A DNA stretch of 64,000 nucleotides from Euptelea pleiosperma (taxonomy: Eukaryota; Streptophyta; Magnoliopsida; Ranunculales; Eupteleaceae). Of the stretch, positions 12,121-23,200 are shown in pieces. The stretch covers positions 17,195,702 through 17,259,701 of the forward strand of contig CM068545.1 of NCBI GenBank assembly GCA_035048495.1, written 5' to 3'. The position numbers and the translations under genes are program-made. The notes beneath the pieces were generated by a model. It did no database searches. It saw only the letters and a program-made list of their open reading frames with translations, and was not told the DNA's origin. How positions within the stretch are numbered: the stretch's first letter is position 1; every line of letters begins with the position of its first letter.

Positions 12121-12240
12121 TTGAGCGGCATTATTGACCCCCAACAATCCCCCCTTTAAGAATACGCTTCCCCTGACTCGATCCTTGACCTTGGCTTTGA
12201 TACCAATTGTTAGGACCTTTATCAAGTCTCAAGCCGTCAT
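12121..12240 (-). mobile_element. LTR-retrotransposon relic with tRNA-Met primer site
   Basis: On the minus strand an LTR-like end (CCTAACA) is followed by TTGGTATCAAAGCCAAGG. This resembles the initiator tRNA-Met primer-binding site TGGTATCAGAGC used by many Copia elements. A G-rich leader follows (GGGGGGATTGTTGGGGG). No gag or pol frame or second LTR was identified. Confidence 0.45.
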
Positions 12241-13004
12241 TCCTCCTAAAAAGATATCTTGTTAAGAGAAGACAAACTTTAGCTTTTATACCAAGATCGA
12301 TATCACACCCTACGGGGCTCCATGATTCGATCCTGCGACCTCCAACGGCAATCGACCTCACATCCCGCGGGCCCATTCTTGTAATTCTATCCCGTGAGCC
12401 TTTGACTCTAACGGCAATCGACCTCGCACCTACCCCTAGTGCTTTTTCCACAAACCCTTATTCTTTTTATTTTTATAATAAAAATTCAAAAAATAATCTT
12501 ACTCACATGGGTACGTGGCAAAAAAAGAACTCAGTATGTGCCAAGAACTCATCGGCTGTCATGGGCTTCAATGAGAGCAAGTTGTCATCAAAGTTTTACT
12601 GGGAGGTTGGGGGCCCACTACATGCATTGAGTGAGCAAAAATGTTTCCGTCACACACCCTCCTACTCATGTCCTTAGTTAGCAATTCGGCATATAATTCC
12701 GTCACACACCTACCTAATTTAGTAAGGCGGATATTTATTTATTTTTTTGTTGAATAAATAGTTATTTCCTTAGTCACCTCTCGTTGGACATTTAAAGCCC
12801 AAACATTAATAAGATCTGAAACGTGGAATGAGAGTCAAAGGCTACCTAGAAAATCTATTCCTTTTTCGAGATATAAAACATTTCCGAAAAAAGGAAAAAA
12901 AAAATGAAAACCGGTAGGCAAGGTCTACAAGTCTTCTAGATACCAGCACAACTTTATTGGTGTGTGTGTTTTATCCAAGAAAAATAGGATCATGGGAAGA
13001 GTAT

Positions 13005-13232
13005 TTTTAAAGGATCGGGATCAGGGGACCAACAAAAGTGAACCAACATTTTCAGGTTTGTTCTCGGCCCTAGATCCCGAGAATCCAAAGGTTGTTTTGC
13101 TTTTTGCAAAAGTGATTGCCAGCCCAACACTATTAACCACCGTTAGGTTCTCGGATCCACGGCTGAGAATAAACATGAACTTGTTAGTTCACTTTTGTTG
13201 GTCACCTGATCCTGACCCATTTTTAAAGGGTC
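13005..13232. mobile_element. MITE (family C, copy 1)
   Basis: The inverted arms are GACCAACAAAAGTGAACC and its complement near 13186-13205, with GGGATCAGG/CCTGATCC at the ends. Its core (TTGCAAAAGTGATTGCCAGC) recurs in the element at 13640-13838. Confidence 0.6.
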
Positions 13233-13261
13233 GTGATGTAACAAGGTATACCTGAGATCTT

Positions 13262-13600
13262 TTCATTTGGGGAACGGCATTTTTGGTAGTCACCACTGCC
13301 ATCTAGGCCCACTGACCACATGAATGTTTAGCCCACCCTTTAATAGACATTCATACAAAAAATCAGCTTGTTTAATGATTGTTAGCCGTTGGTTTTAGTA
13401 CTCAAACGATTGTTGTATTCAACGGCTATAAGGACGCCTTAAATGGTGCTAAAAAGTGTTAAAATCTAATGGTTATAGATTACCAATCAAGGTGATTTTT
13501 CGTATGTATATCCACCAAGGGGTGAGATAAACATCCAAGCGGTCAGTGGGCCCAGATAGCAGCGGTAACTACCAAAAATGCCGCTTCCGCAAATGAACAG
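13262..13600. mobile_element. Inverted-repeat MITE (family B, copy 2)
   Basis: The arms match over a long span: ACGGCATTTTTGGTAGTCAC on the left and GTAACTACCAAAAATGCCG on the right. Beyond them, GTAACAAGGTAT and ATACCTTGTTAC extend the pairing. The flanking words GATCCTGACCC and GGGTCAGGATC belong to the two family C elements around it. Confidence 0.65.
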
Positions 13601-13639
13601 TTTCAGGCATACCTTGTTACATCTTTTTCCTTTTTAAAA

Positions 13640-13838
13640 GGGTCAGGATCCACGCACAACATTTTTTGACAACCAAATTTTCACACCTCTTCCCAGAATT
13701 CGAGGGTGATTTTGCTTTGGCAAAAGTGATGCCAGCTCAACACTATCAACCACCCTTAGATTCTCATAATCCACGCCCGAGAAGAGGTGTGGAAATTTGG
13801 TTGTCAAAAAAGTTGTCGTCGAACCTGATCCTTTTTTA
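13640..13838. mobile_element. MITE (family C, copy 2)
   Basis: The inverted arms are TTTTTTGACAACCAAATTTTC and GAAATTTGGTTGTCAAAAAA in shifted form. The core (TTTTGCTTTGGCAAAAGTGAT) and the words after it match the element at 13005-13232. Confidence 0.6.
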
Positions 13839-14128
13839 ATTTGTTGCCTTTATTACTACTAGCGGAGTGGCACATGTGACGCGCATAGCATACACGTAGA
13901 TATTGGTAGAATTGATAAAATAAAGTCGAACCCAAAGGAAAATAAGAATCAAACAAGTATTTTTTAAACCAATTTTATCAGAAGGCACTTCATTATTGAG
14001 ACCCACTATTAAGTCAAGTTGCAACAATCTAAAAACCCATATCTAGCTTTAGAAATTATTTTTATTCATCTTGGGTGCAATAAAAATTCTAAAAACCAAA
14101 GAGAACAACTCTGTTGCTATCCAACATC

Positions 14129-15631
14129 TGTCCCACAATTATTTGGCATAATTGAACAGTACACGACCATCTTTAATTTCCATTAGGTATAGTTCCCTAT
14201 TTTAATTTAGTTTCTTATATTAGGTAGAATAATATGTTTAGGATGATTAAGATTAGAAAGTTAATGTTAGTAAAATTGGATTCTTTTGCTTGGGTTGCAT
14301 CTATAGACAAATTACGCACCCCGGATAATTTGATAGCTAGAAAATGAATTTTGGTAAACTTTTGTGTCATGTGTAAGGCCAATGAGGAGAGTACTAATCG
14401 TCTTCTTTTATACTATGACTTTGCCAATCAAATATGGATATACTTACTAGCATTAAAGGGCCTGTCACGGGTCTTATCGATTCCATTGGGGCATTGTTGG
14501 GTGATTGGCCTAGGATCGATACATCACCTAGGGGGATCATCTTCTGGAAGATACTTCCGTTTGTAATTATTTAGGGGCATTTGGTTGGAGAGAAATATGA
14601 GTCTTTAGAAGAAAGGAAAGCTCCCTCCAAGAAGTAATTCTTAGGATCAATGCTTTCCTATTTAATTGGGGTGGAATCTGCCCAAAGTTGAGAGGCACGT
14701 TCTTCGGGGACATGGTCTTCAGTTTCGATGTTACTTTAGAGGGATAGTAGGGTAGCTCTGCTTCTTTTTTCTATTTTGCATGGTTCATTCTTTATTTTTG
14801 TACTAGCTTTGAGATCTCCTCAATCTCCTATCTAATATATCTACTTGGACTTGTAAAAAAAGGATTATTTTAGGTCTATATAATTAATTTTTTGTTTGAG
14901 AATGAATAAGAGAATTGATCTTGATCCAAAATTAAAAATTGACTCCCTCTAAGAGTCCTTGATTGAACATTGTTCTATCATTTGGCATCAGAGCATTATT
15001 ATGGGGACCTAAGCCATGTGTACCAAGATTATTGGCATACTTAGGGAATCACATAAACTTGTGCCAATCACCCTAAGGTGTCAAAAGGGTGATACCCGCA
15101 CTTCCTTAGGCAACAATTGTAGTTGCAGATGCCTCTGCATCTAAAGCACTCCCAATCAATAACATGTGTTGTTTGAAGAAGCGAGAGTGTGACCTTATTG
15201 ACATCCTTAGGGGTTTTGCCAAGGTCACCGGGTTTTCATCGAGTCACAAATTGCTCAAGAGAAATGCCCTACAATTTTGGGGGTTCTATCGCTCCTACCG
15301 CCAGATGCGCACCAAAACATAACAAGCATTTTGATTTGTTGACAAGTCAAATTTTGCAATCCCATGTGGGTCCCACAATTAATTGACATAATTGATCACA
15401 CGTCCCTCTTTAGTTTCCAGTAGGAGTATTTTCCTATATTAGGTAGAATAATATATTGAGAATGATCAAGATTGGTAAGTTGGTGTTAGTAGGTTTTTTT
15501 TTAGTCTATATAATATAATTGGTTGACTGAGAATAAATAAGAATAAGAGAATTGATCACTTTTGATAAAAAAAAAAATTTGGAGCTTTACTCTCGCTAAG
15601 AGTCCTTGTTAGAATAGTATTTGATCTCGCA
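14129..15631 (+). mobile_element. Small LTR element (TRIM-like) split by a LINE
   Basis: Two copies of one LTR are seen. The first begins at 14129 (TGTCCCACAATTATTTGGC), breaks off near 14275, resumes near 14862 (TTTAGGTCTATATAATTAAT) and ends near 14983. The second runs about 15365-15631 with the same order of words (CCCACAATTAATTGACATAA, TAGTCTATATAATATAATT, AAGAGTCCTTG). Directly after the first LTR comes TTTGGCATCAGAGC, close to a tRNA-Met primer site. The interior is only about 380 bp with no pol gene. No matching target duplication was found. Confidence 0.55.
14276..14868 (+). mobile_element. LINE 3' fragment inserted in an LTR
   Basis: The translation, in broken frames, reads AWVASIDKLRTPDNLIARK, then FCVMCKANEESTNRLLLYYD and FANQIWIYL. 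This is the zinc-binding zf-RVT region at the end of plant L1-type reverse transcriptase proteins. A decayed WRERN-like block, a 3' region and a terminal A run at about 14858 follow. It interrupts the LTR of the element at 14129-15631. Confidence 0.65.
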
Positions 15632-16678
15632 AGGCACTCTTTCTTGGAGGGTATAAGAGGTCATTAGGAAAGGATAATCACAATTTTTCCAGTTTGTTTT
15701 TCGGCTACTTGGAGAGAAGTTAACTTTAGCATTGATTTATGTACCAAGTGAGGAACTACCATTCCTCTGGATACGGTTCAAACATAGAGTGATAAACTAA
15801 ATTTTATCTCTAGCATTGAGGAACCTCTTAGACCATATTTCAGATTCGCTTAATTACCTTTGACATTTTTTCCCCTTAGAGATGAGTTGTGCAAATGATT
15901 GTGAGGGGCTTGGTGCCAACATAGTTGGGATGCCTCCTCTTATGGTGATACAACAATCTCTTTAACGTTTTTATTATATCGTTTGTTTGTTGTCCTTTTG
16001 TCATGCTCTTAATCCAGGCACCCGAACTTGACTCGAAAGATAGTAGATCGGCCCGTTTACTTGAAATTTAGAGTGTAATAAAAATTAAAGTTTTTGTATA
16101 TTTTGAAATAATTTTTAAATATTATTATAATTTCTCATAAATCAAAATAAGAAATTTTTGCAACCGTTTGATATGTTTATGGAATTAAATTTTTACGATT
16201 TAACGGTACGATACTCAAAATAATAGTTAAATTTGTCTTCCACAAAAATTATTAGTTATGATCTCTATAATTACATAGAAATTATTTTAAACAACTTTTA
16301 TAAAGACAGTTAAACTAAATCATTCATTTGATAAGTATTTAAAATTTATTTTTACAATTAAAGATAAACAATCAACTTTTGAAGTTAATCGAAAAGTTAT
16401 TTTCTTTTAAGATTTTATTCTATACTTCAAAATAATCAAGTTTTGTGAATGAATCTTAATAAAAAATAATATTTACTATTTTTAAAATTTCAAATATACT
16501 CTAAAAATCTATCTTAAAATTATCCAGTAGAAAAAATATCTAATTACTCAAAGTACCAAAATGACAAATGTGCTATTGATTAATCTAAAAACTTTAGAGT
16601 CGAGGTCTAATCAATTCAAAATTAAATAACATAAATCTAGAGTGTATTACACATCAATTAAATTAGTAAATATTTAAA
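15632..16678. other. AT-rich intergenic DNA
   Basis: Long AT-rich runs are present, especially 16070-16660. No coding region or RNA gene could be supported. Confidence 0.6.
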
Positions 16679-17050
16679 CGGTTAGGTTCCGTTGACAGAT
16701 ATAAAATGACAGGAACACAATATAAGCCACATGGCAAATTGTTACAGGACTTTGACCGTACGGATGTTTGTCCTATCTCATGGTGGACCTACAAACCAAA
16801 AATCAGCCTGATTAGTGATTTATAAGTGCTGGATCTTTGTCTCTTAAATACTGCTCAAATTCTCACAGTTGAGATCAGCCCATGAAAATAAGTCCAATCC
16901 AAAGCCTATAAATCACTAATCAGGCTGATTTTTTGTTTGTAGGTCCACCATGGGATAGGACAAACATCCAGACGGTCAGAGTCCTGTAACAGTTTGCCAG
17001 TGACTTATATTGTGTCCTGTCATTTTATATCTGTCAACGGAGCCCGACCC
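16679..17050. mobile_element. MULE-type MITE copy 2, upstream of MMS21/HPY2
   Basis: This is the best-preserved insertion. A perfect 9-bp duplication ATATTTAAA (16670-16678 and 17051-17059) flanks inverted arms beginning CGGTTAGGTTCCG and ending CGGAGCCCGACCC. The element is 372 bp, has no reading frame, and ends 204 bp before the MMS21/HPY2 ATG. In this copy the G-box position has decayed to CACATG in the left arm. Confidence 0.9.
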
Positions 17051-17253
17051 ATATTTAAAATCTCTCGGTAATTCCCTTCCTTTGGTTTGTCCCCTTCCTC
17101 CGACTAATTTCCCTCTCTCGCCGTTTTTCGGTTTTTCCCTCCAAATTCCGACCTCTTCTCGGAAAGCATCTCTAATTCATTCTCTCAAGCTCAACAGCGA
17201 TTCCGCCAGGAACGAACCAGGTGAGGAGCTGTTCCTAAACTTCCTAGAAAATC

Positions 17254-20200
17254 ATGGCGTCGACCAGTAGAGATGGCGGTGTTGGCCCAATGAGAATCGC
17301 AGCTTCCACGCTTTACTCCGATAACCAATCCCTCGTCGCTGTAATGCCCTCCTCCCCAAAATCTATCCCTTGCCCAATCTCTTTCTATCTCGCATATTTT
17401 TTTTGATTAAACATCATCTGTTTGTTTCAGGAAATTCGAAAATATTTGGCTGTGATAAAGGGCATCGCGGTCGATTTGGAGAAGGATAACCAGTCTCAAA
17501 TGGTAATCATCCTGGTAAAACCCTAATTCTTAAGCCCATATTTTGAGAAAGTTTTGGTTCAATTACACATTCTCTGTTATTGCAGGTGAAAGAGCTCGAA
17601 GATGGTGTTCTCGAGTTGTTGGCATCGTCCGATGACTGCGCGCATTTCTCGTCCGCGATTGAATCTGTTGGAAATAGATACGAGCCTGCAGAAGAGGTGC
17701 TTTTCTATACTTCTCTCTATATTTCTCACAATGTGATGGAATGGTTTTTGTCTTTTATTTCTTTGTGCCCTAATGTTTTATTATTTTTGGGTCTTGGTTT
17801 CAAATTTCAGTTAACGGATTTTAAGAAGTTGTTCGAGGAGGAAGCCATGAAGATCAAGGCAAATTCACCTTCGGTTCCTCAAAACCACCCGTTTTTGCGA
17901 CAATTCAAGGAAGCTATCTGGGTATGATCTCTTATCAGTTTTGAAACTAAATTTGAATTTTTGATTAAGCTTCAACTGATTGTAATGGTCACTGTACTTT
18001 GTTTACAAATCATTTTTTGGGGGTCGAGTGATGACTTTATTTACAGATCACTTCATTTAAACATACAAATTTTATACATGAATCAATTCAGACATGACCT
18101 CTGTTATGTGGGGGTGGAGTGATGACTTTATTTACCAATCACTCATTTAAAAATTCCAAATTTAATAAATGGATCAATTAAAAAATGGCATCATTTGAAA
18201 TGACCAATTCGATGAAGTCATCTTTAATTTTTGGGAGTGGAGTGATGACTTTATTTACAAATCACATTTCATTTAATGAATCAGTTCAGAAATGAACCAA
18301 TCCCCATTTTTGCTGCAAACAAAGAAGCCCTAGATATTTATATGATTTAGGAAATTTGAAAAGTATGAACATGTTTATCGCCCAATATCACGAATAATTA
18401 TTTACGATTGTTATTGTGGGAGCAAAATATCATATCTCACTCATACAATCCCTGAGGAATCAAATCCACAAGCTAAGATGAATAAGGCGGTTGCTAGGCT
18501 ACTGGATCTGGTTGAAATCACACGTGCTGCTGGATATCTTCTCCAGTTGACAGATTCTCTGAACTTCGAGGTTCAGCCTCCGGTCAAAACCGATTTGGCT
18601 ATCGAAAGCCTGTTGGAGATTACTGAAGTCACCCTTGTCACTGACAACCTTTTCCACTTGAAGACCTCTCCCAGAGTGGGTGGTGTACCTGCCAAAGACA
18701 CTCCGACGCTCAAGTCAGTTAGTGTACCTCAATGGCCGACAAGAAGGAGAGAGAGAGAGAAGAAAAGGAAAGAGAGCCAGAGCAATTAGTATCTTTCCTC
18801 TTTTTCTCAGATCGGATCCCTTTTTCAGTGAACAATGTTCCTATTTATAAACTTTTTCCTTGAATAATGGTATCTACTTTTGGTTTGGGGAATATTCCCC
18901 ATCGCCTATTTTCCTTTAGGTTCACCCATTTTCCCCTTTTTCTTTGAGTATACCGTCTGGTGAGCAATCGTCGTTTGACGACAGTCGGCCAGCAGACTAC
19001 CTGCTTGAGGTAGGCCCCATCGGCCATTGCATGGAGTATGACTCTTCTTGCTGCAACCCGGTTGGGCTGTTGGCTGGTGATTCCGTGAACGTTAGTTATC
19101 TTGTGTGAGGTAGACGTCCATCTGGCGAGCTTGAGTCGGCCTGATAGTCAACGATATTTGTTGTCCGGTCCTGTTGTAGTGTTTTCCATATCCGGGAGGT
19201 GTCTGTTAGGCGTTGAATGCCTGACACCTTAGTAGAGAGTTAATTCTCCAACATTGATCCTTCTCCATGCCATGCCCATATCCCACTATATTTACTTTTC
19301 CCCAACCAATTGCAGCGATTGAATTTAAAGAATAAAAATAAATAGGAAAAGGCAAAAGATTGCCAAGTGCAATTAGGCTAAAACTTGCCACATCAGTAAG
19401 GGAAGAAAATTTATAACCTTGCCAAAATTCAAAATCAAAAGCTTAGGTTTTGTTAGATCATGAAAATCCACTAAACGCCAAAAGATCAATAAGATAAAAT
19501 GAAAACAGAAAAAGAAATTTCCAAAGGCTCTCATGTGAGTCCTCTCTGGACTTTGGCTTTAGCCTTAGACTATGATCAGAATTGAAGCATTAAAATCTTA
19601 GCATTAAAAAAAAATTGAAAAATGTTGCACGGTAAAGAAGTACTTGGAGTTCTCTAATTTGATATTGTACGGTAAAGAAGTAGCATTAAAATCTTAAATA
19701 AAATTCAGATAACATGAAGTAGAAAATGTAAAACTACTTATCAAGCAAAATTGAAAAATGATTAAAAACTGAAACTACTATTTTACTAAAAAATTAGTAG
19801 TGGGTGATTTATAAAAAATCACACCAATCTGATATCCTCAACCATCCAATCTGATGGCCTAATTTGTGAATGGTCAATTGAATCAATGGCCTATTATAAA
19901 ATATTTTATATGGATGGTCTAGGTCATTCAATTTGCATGATTTTGGTGAGAGACAATCACTCTTGGTGGTCTGAAAAACAGAAGGTGGTTTGGGTTATCC
20001 TAAGATGACTTGATAATTAAAGAACAAACTTAAGCATTCAATTCTTGAGAGGCTATCCGACACTTATGGAACTAATTTCAATCTATCAATAATCCTCATT
20101 CCCGCGTTATATAGAAGAACATAACCTCAACAAAGGGAAATCGTGCATGTTTGTAAATGGGAATTTTATGGACACAAAACATGGTAATAAGCCTATAAAA

Positions 20201-23200
20201 TCAGAGAAACCAATGAGGAAGCTCCACCTTTGACTCGTAGAGAAAGTTTCAACTTCAACTCACAGAAACCTTTGAGAACCTTAAAGGAAAAAAACTCATG
20301 AGAGTGTGAGAGAAAACAAAACTCATGAGAGACATAAGAGATGTTTCTAATCAAGAGGTTGATTTAATTGGGTGAGACGTGGACAAAAAGAGGGAGAGAA
20401 TATAATAAAATCTGACATGGCAAACGTGATGACACGGAAGAAAGATAGAAAGTTGGTGTGCCACATGGAGGAGAGAGAAAATTGGGCCCAAAGTGTCGAG
20501 CTTTAGTATAGAGTATAGATATCCAAAGAAGCGAATTGTTTTCAATTGTAAACGAAATTATCTAAACAGAATCACTGCAAGGAAGTAGGTGAGAAGAAAC
20601 TTATTGGATTTTGAATGAAGGCATTGAGGTACATGATCAACATGTTGTCCTTAAGGTGTTAAATGCCCTCATTTGGCTACAAGCCTCGGTGCTGTTAGGT
20701 TTGTGATACACACCTCCAGGATTCAACAGTGATGTCCCTCTGAAGCCAACACAAGCAATCATTGGGACGGTGAAATTGACAACATATCACCTTAAAAAAT
20801 TAGAGCTAAAAAAAATAGTATAAAGACATGCTTGAAATTGCACAGATGAGGATGAAGAGTTTTCTGCTATTCGTCTGCATTCTGTTATGTAGAACAATAC
20901 GAATATATATACCTAAAAAAACATAAAATATTATTCCAGAAAATAGTTATAAGATAAATTTGGTTTAGTGGATCTTTAATGCACTTAAAACTGCTTAAAC
21001 ATGTAAAGACAAAAAGTCACAAATGGGACAGATGAACATAAAGCAAATAGAATAGAAAGGAACAGAAAATGAGGGTTCGGGCCTCACCTCACCACACCAA
21101 GCCATGTCCTCAGGCCTCACCTAGTCTGGCCCAGCATGACATGGTGCGTCAGTGTGTGCATGTGTATGTGTATGTGTGTTGGTCTAGATTGCTAATTGTT
21201 GGGGAATAAAAGTGGGATGCCCCAAGGGCTCCACCCTTAGGAGTCTACTCCCTTCCTTATAAACCCCTGAGATAAATCATCCCTTTCCAATGTGGAACTA
21301 AAATGTTCTCACAAAATAAATGCAACTCACTTGAGTTTCCCTCCAAATTTCCGTTTAGAGTTTTATAAAGTTAAAACTTAGGAAATGAGATAAATAATGC
21401 ACATAAAGCATAAAAAAAAACTTTATAAAACTAACAAATTTTTTTGTTTTGTTTGCTCTTCTCCTAAAATACTAACAATTCATTCCTAGCACAACTTTTT
21501 CTATGAGATTTATCCAAAGGGTTTTGGAGGCTTGGTGAAACATAGGGGTTTGATCAGCCGTACATTGGACTGTCCAACCATAGTATCGCGATTTAGACTG
21601 AACTCGATCCCCAAATCTCTGCCATGATTCAAGTGTGCTTTTTAGGCGTTTATTTTTCCTTTATCTATTTTCAGGAAAATCTGTATCATGTCAGACTGTT
21701 TTGTCAATAATCATGACGGAACACCGCTCTTTGGGACCTGTCTAGCATCTTTTGATTTCCCAATTCCCATGTTTCACCCGTAAGACAGTGGCGACTCTGT
21801 CCTAATTATTTCTCATCGGTTACGATTTTAACCATTGTCAACCTGGGTGATTCTAAGTCCTGCAGGATCGTATTGGTCAGAATCTGTGAGTACAAGCTTG
21901 TCCTTTGATGGATTGGAGGCAACTCAGCTGGTGGGTCTCTCAGTCTCAGGTGTACAAGCTTGTCTTTTTACCCTATGCGGGATGATCTCTGTAGGCAAGT
22001 GATGTGACAAGGTAGATCTAGGTTGAGGATAAGATGGTAAGACAACACATGCATATAGTGTATAAATGAGCACTGGGTGTAACATGAGGTGGTAAAGACA
22101 GGCGAAACAACACCTATAGATGACCAACTGAATAATGGATGAAGCAAAATGCATGGATGGCAGGTGGATGAGGATGAAAAAACAACATATTTAGCTTACT
22201 GTGGTTGAATGGGTGGAGCAGTGCATGTAAATGACATGTAGGTGAATAGTGGGTGAATCCGTACACATGGATGACATGTTGGTGAATACTGGGTAAAGCA
22301 GCACTTGCGAATGATGAGGATGGATGTTGGGTGACAATGGTATTCTGAAGAAATGGAAGGTCAAAAAGGGACCATAAAACACATCCATCACCCACTTTCT
22401 TTGGTGTCTTGACCCTGCATTTTTGCGCTTCCTTATAGACCAGTTGGTCCACTTCGACAATATTTTTCTTACCTCAGCATTTCTTAGAGCTGGTGAAATT
22501 TATATTTGTCACAGAATCTGCCTGTTCTTTTAGACTGACTTTTGAATATTTTAGGCGACTTTGGTTGTTTCTAAAGGCAAAATGGGTTCAATCTTTTCTA
22601 TTTTTCTTGCCTAATTTTTTGCACCTTTTATCGGAGCCTGTGTGTACAAATTTCTTCAGTTACCACTACTTAAGTACAGTACGCAGTTATAATCATGAAT
22701 GGCTTGTGGGAGAAGTGCTTTTGTATCAAGTGGTGTAGAGTTTATTTTCATTTTGTCTTATATATATTTACTAGTGGGTGCCCCGTGCCATTGGCACTGC
22801 TCGACAAAGAATTTGCCAAAATCAGGTGAGTGGCGGAGATCCACCGTCCATTTGGGGGAGGATTAGAGGAGGTATAAGTAGGGAGACAACCAATGTGTTT
22901 TGTTATATATTGTAAATGGCCCATGCCCACGGCACTCTCCGACAAAAGCGTTTGCAAAAATTGGGTGCCTTCGGCACTCAAACGGTATAACGGACTGGGG
23001 CGTTACCGTTTTTTCCATTATAACGGCTGTTATAACGGATTGTAACGCACAGAGGGAGAAATGGGAAAATAGCAGAAATATCAAAAAATAACGGTGTTGA
23101 AATTTAAATTTTGAATAAATTGAGGTCAAATGAGGCGGATTGAGTGGCTGAAATCTAACCATCCACATTAGATCGATGGATTTGATCTCAACCACTCTTT

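Noticed and set aside
12207..12677. 156-residue frame
   Set aside because: It lies over an LTR-retrotransposon edge with a Met-type primer site; composition is unlike a protein and there is no splice or homology support.
18478..18789. 103-residue frame in MMS21 intron 4
   Set aside because: It lies within a retrotransposon LTR, and its sequence is shared with the LTR at 53 kb.
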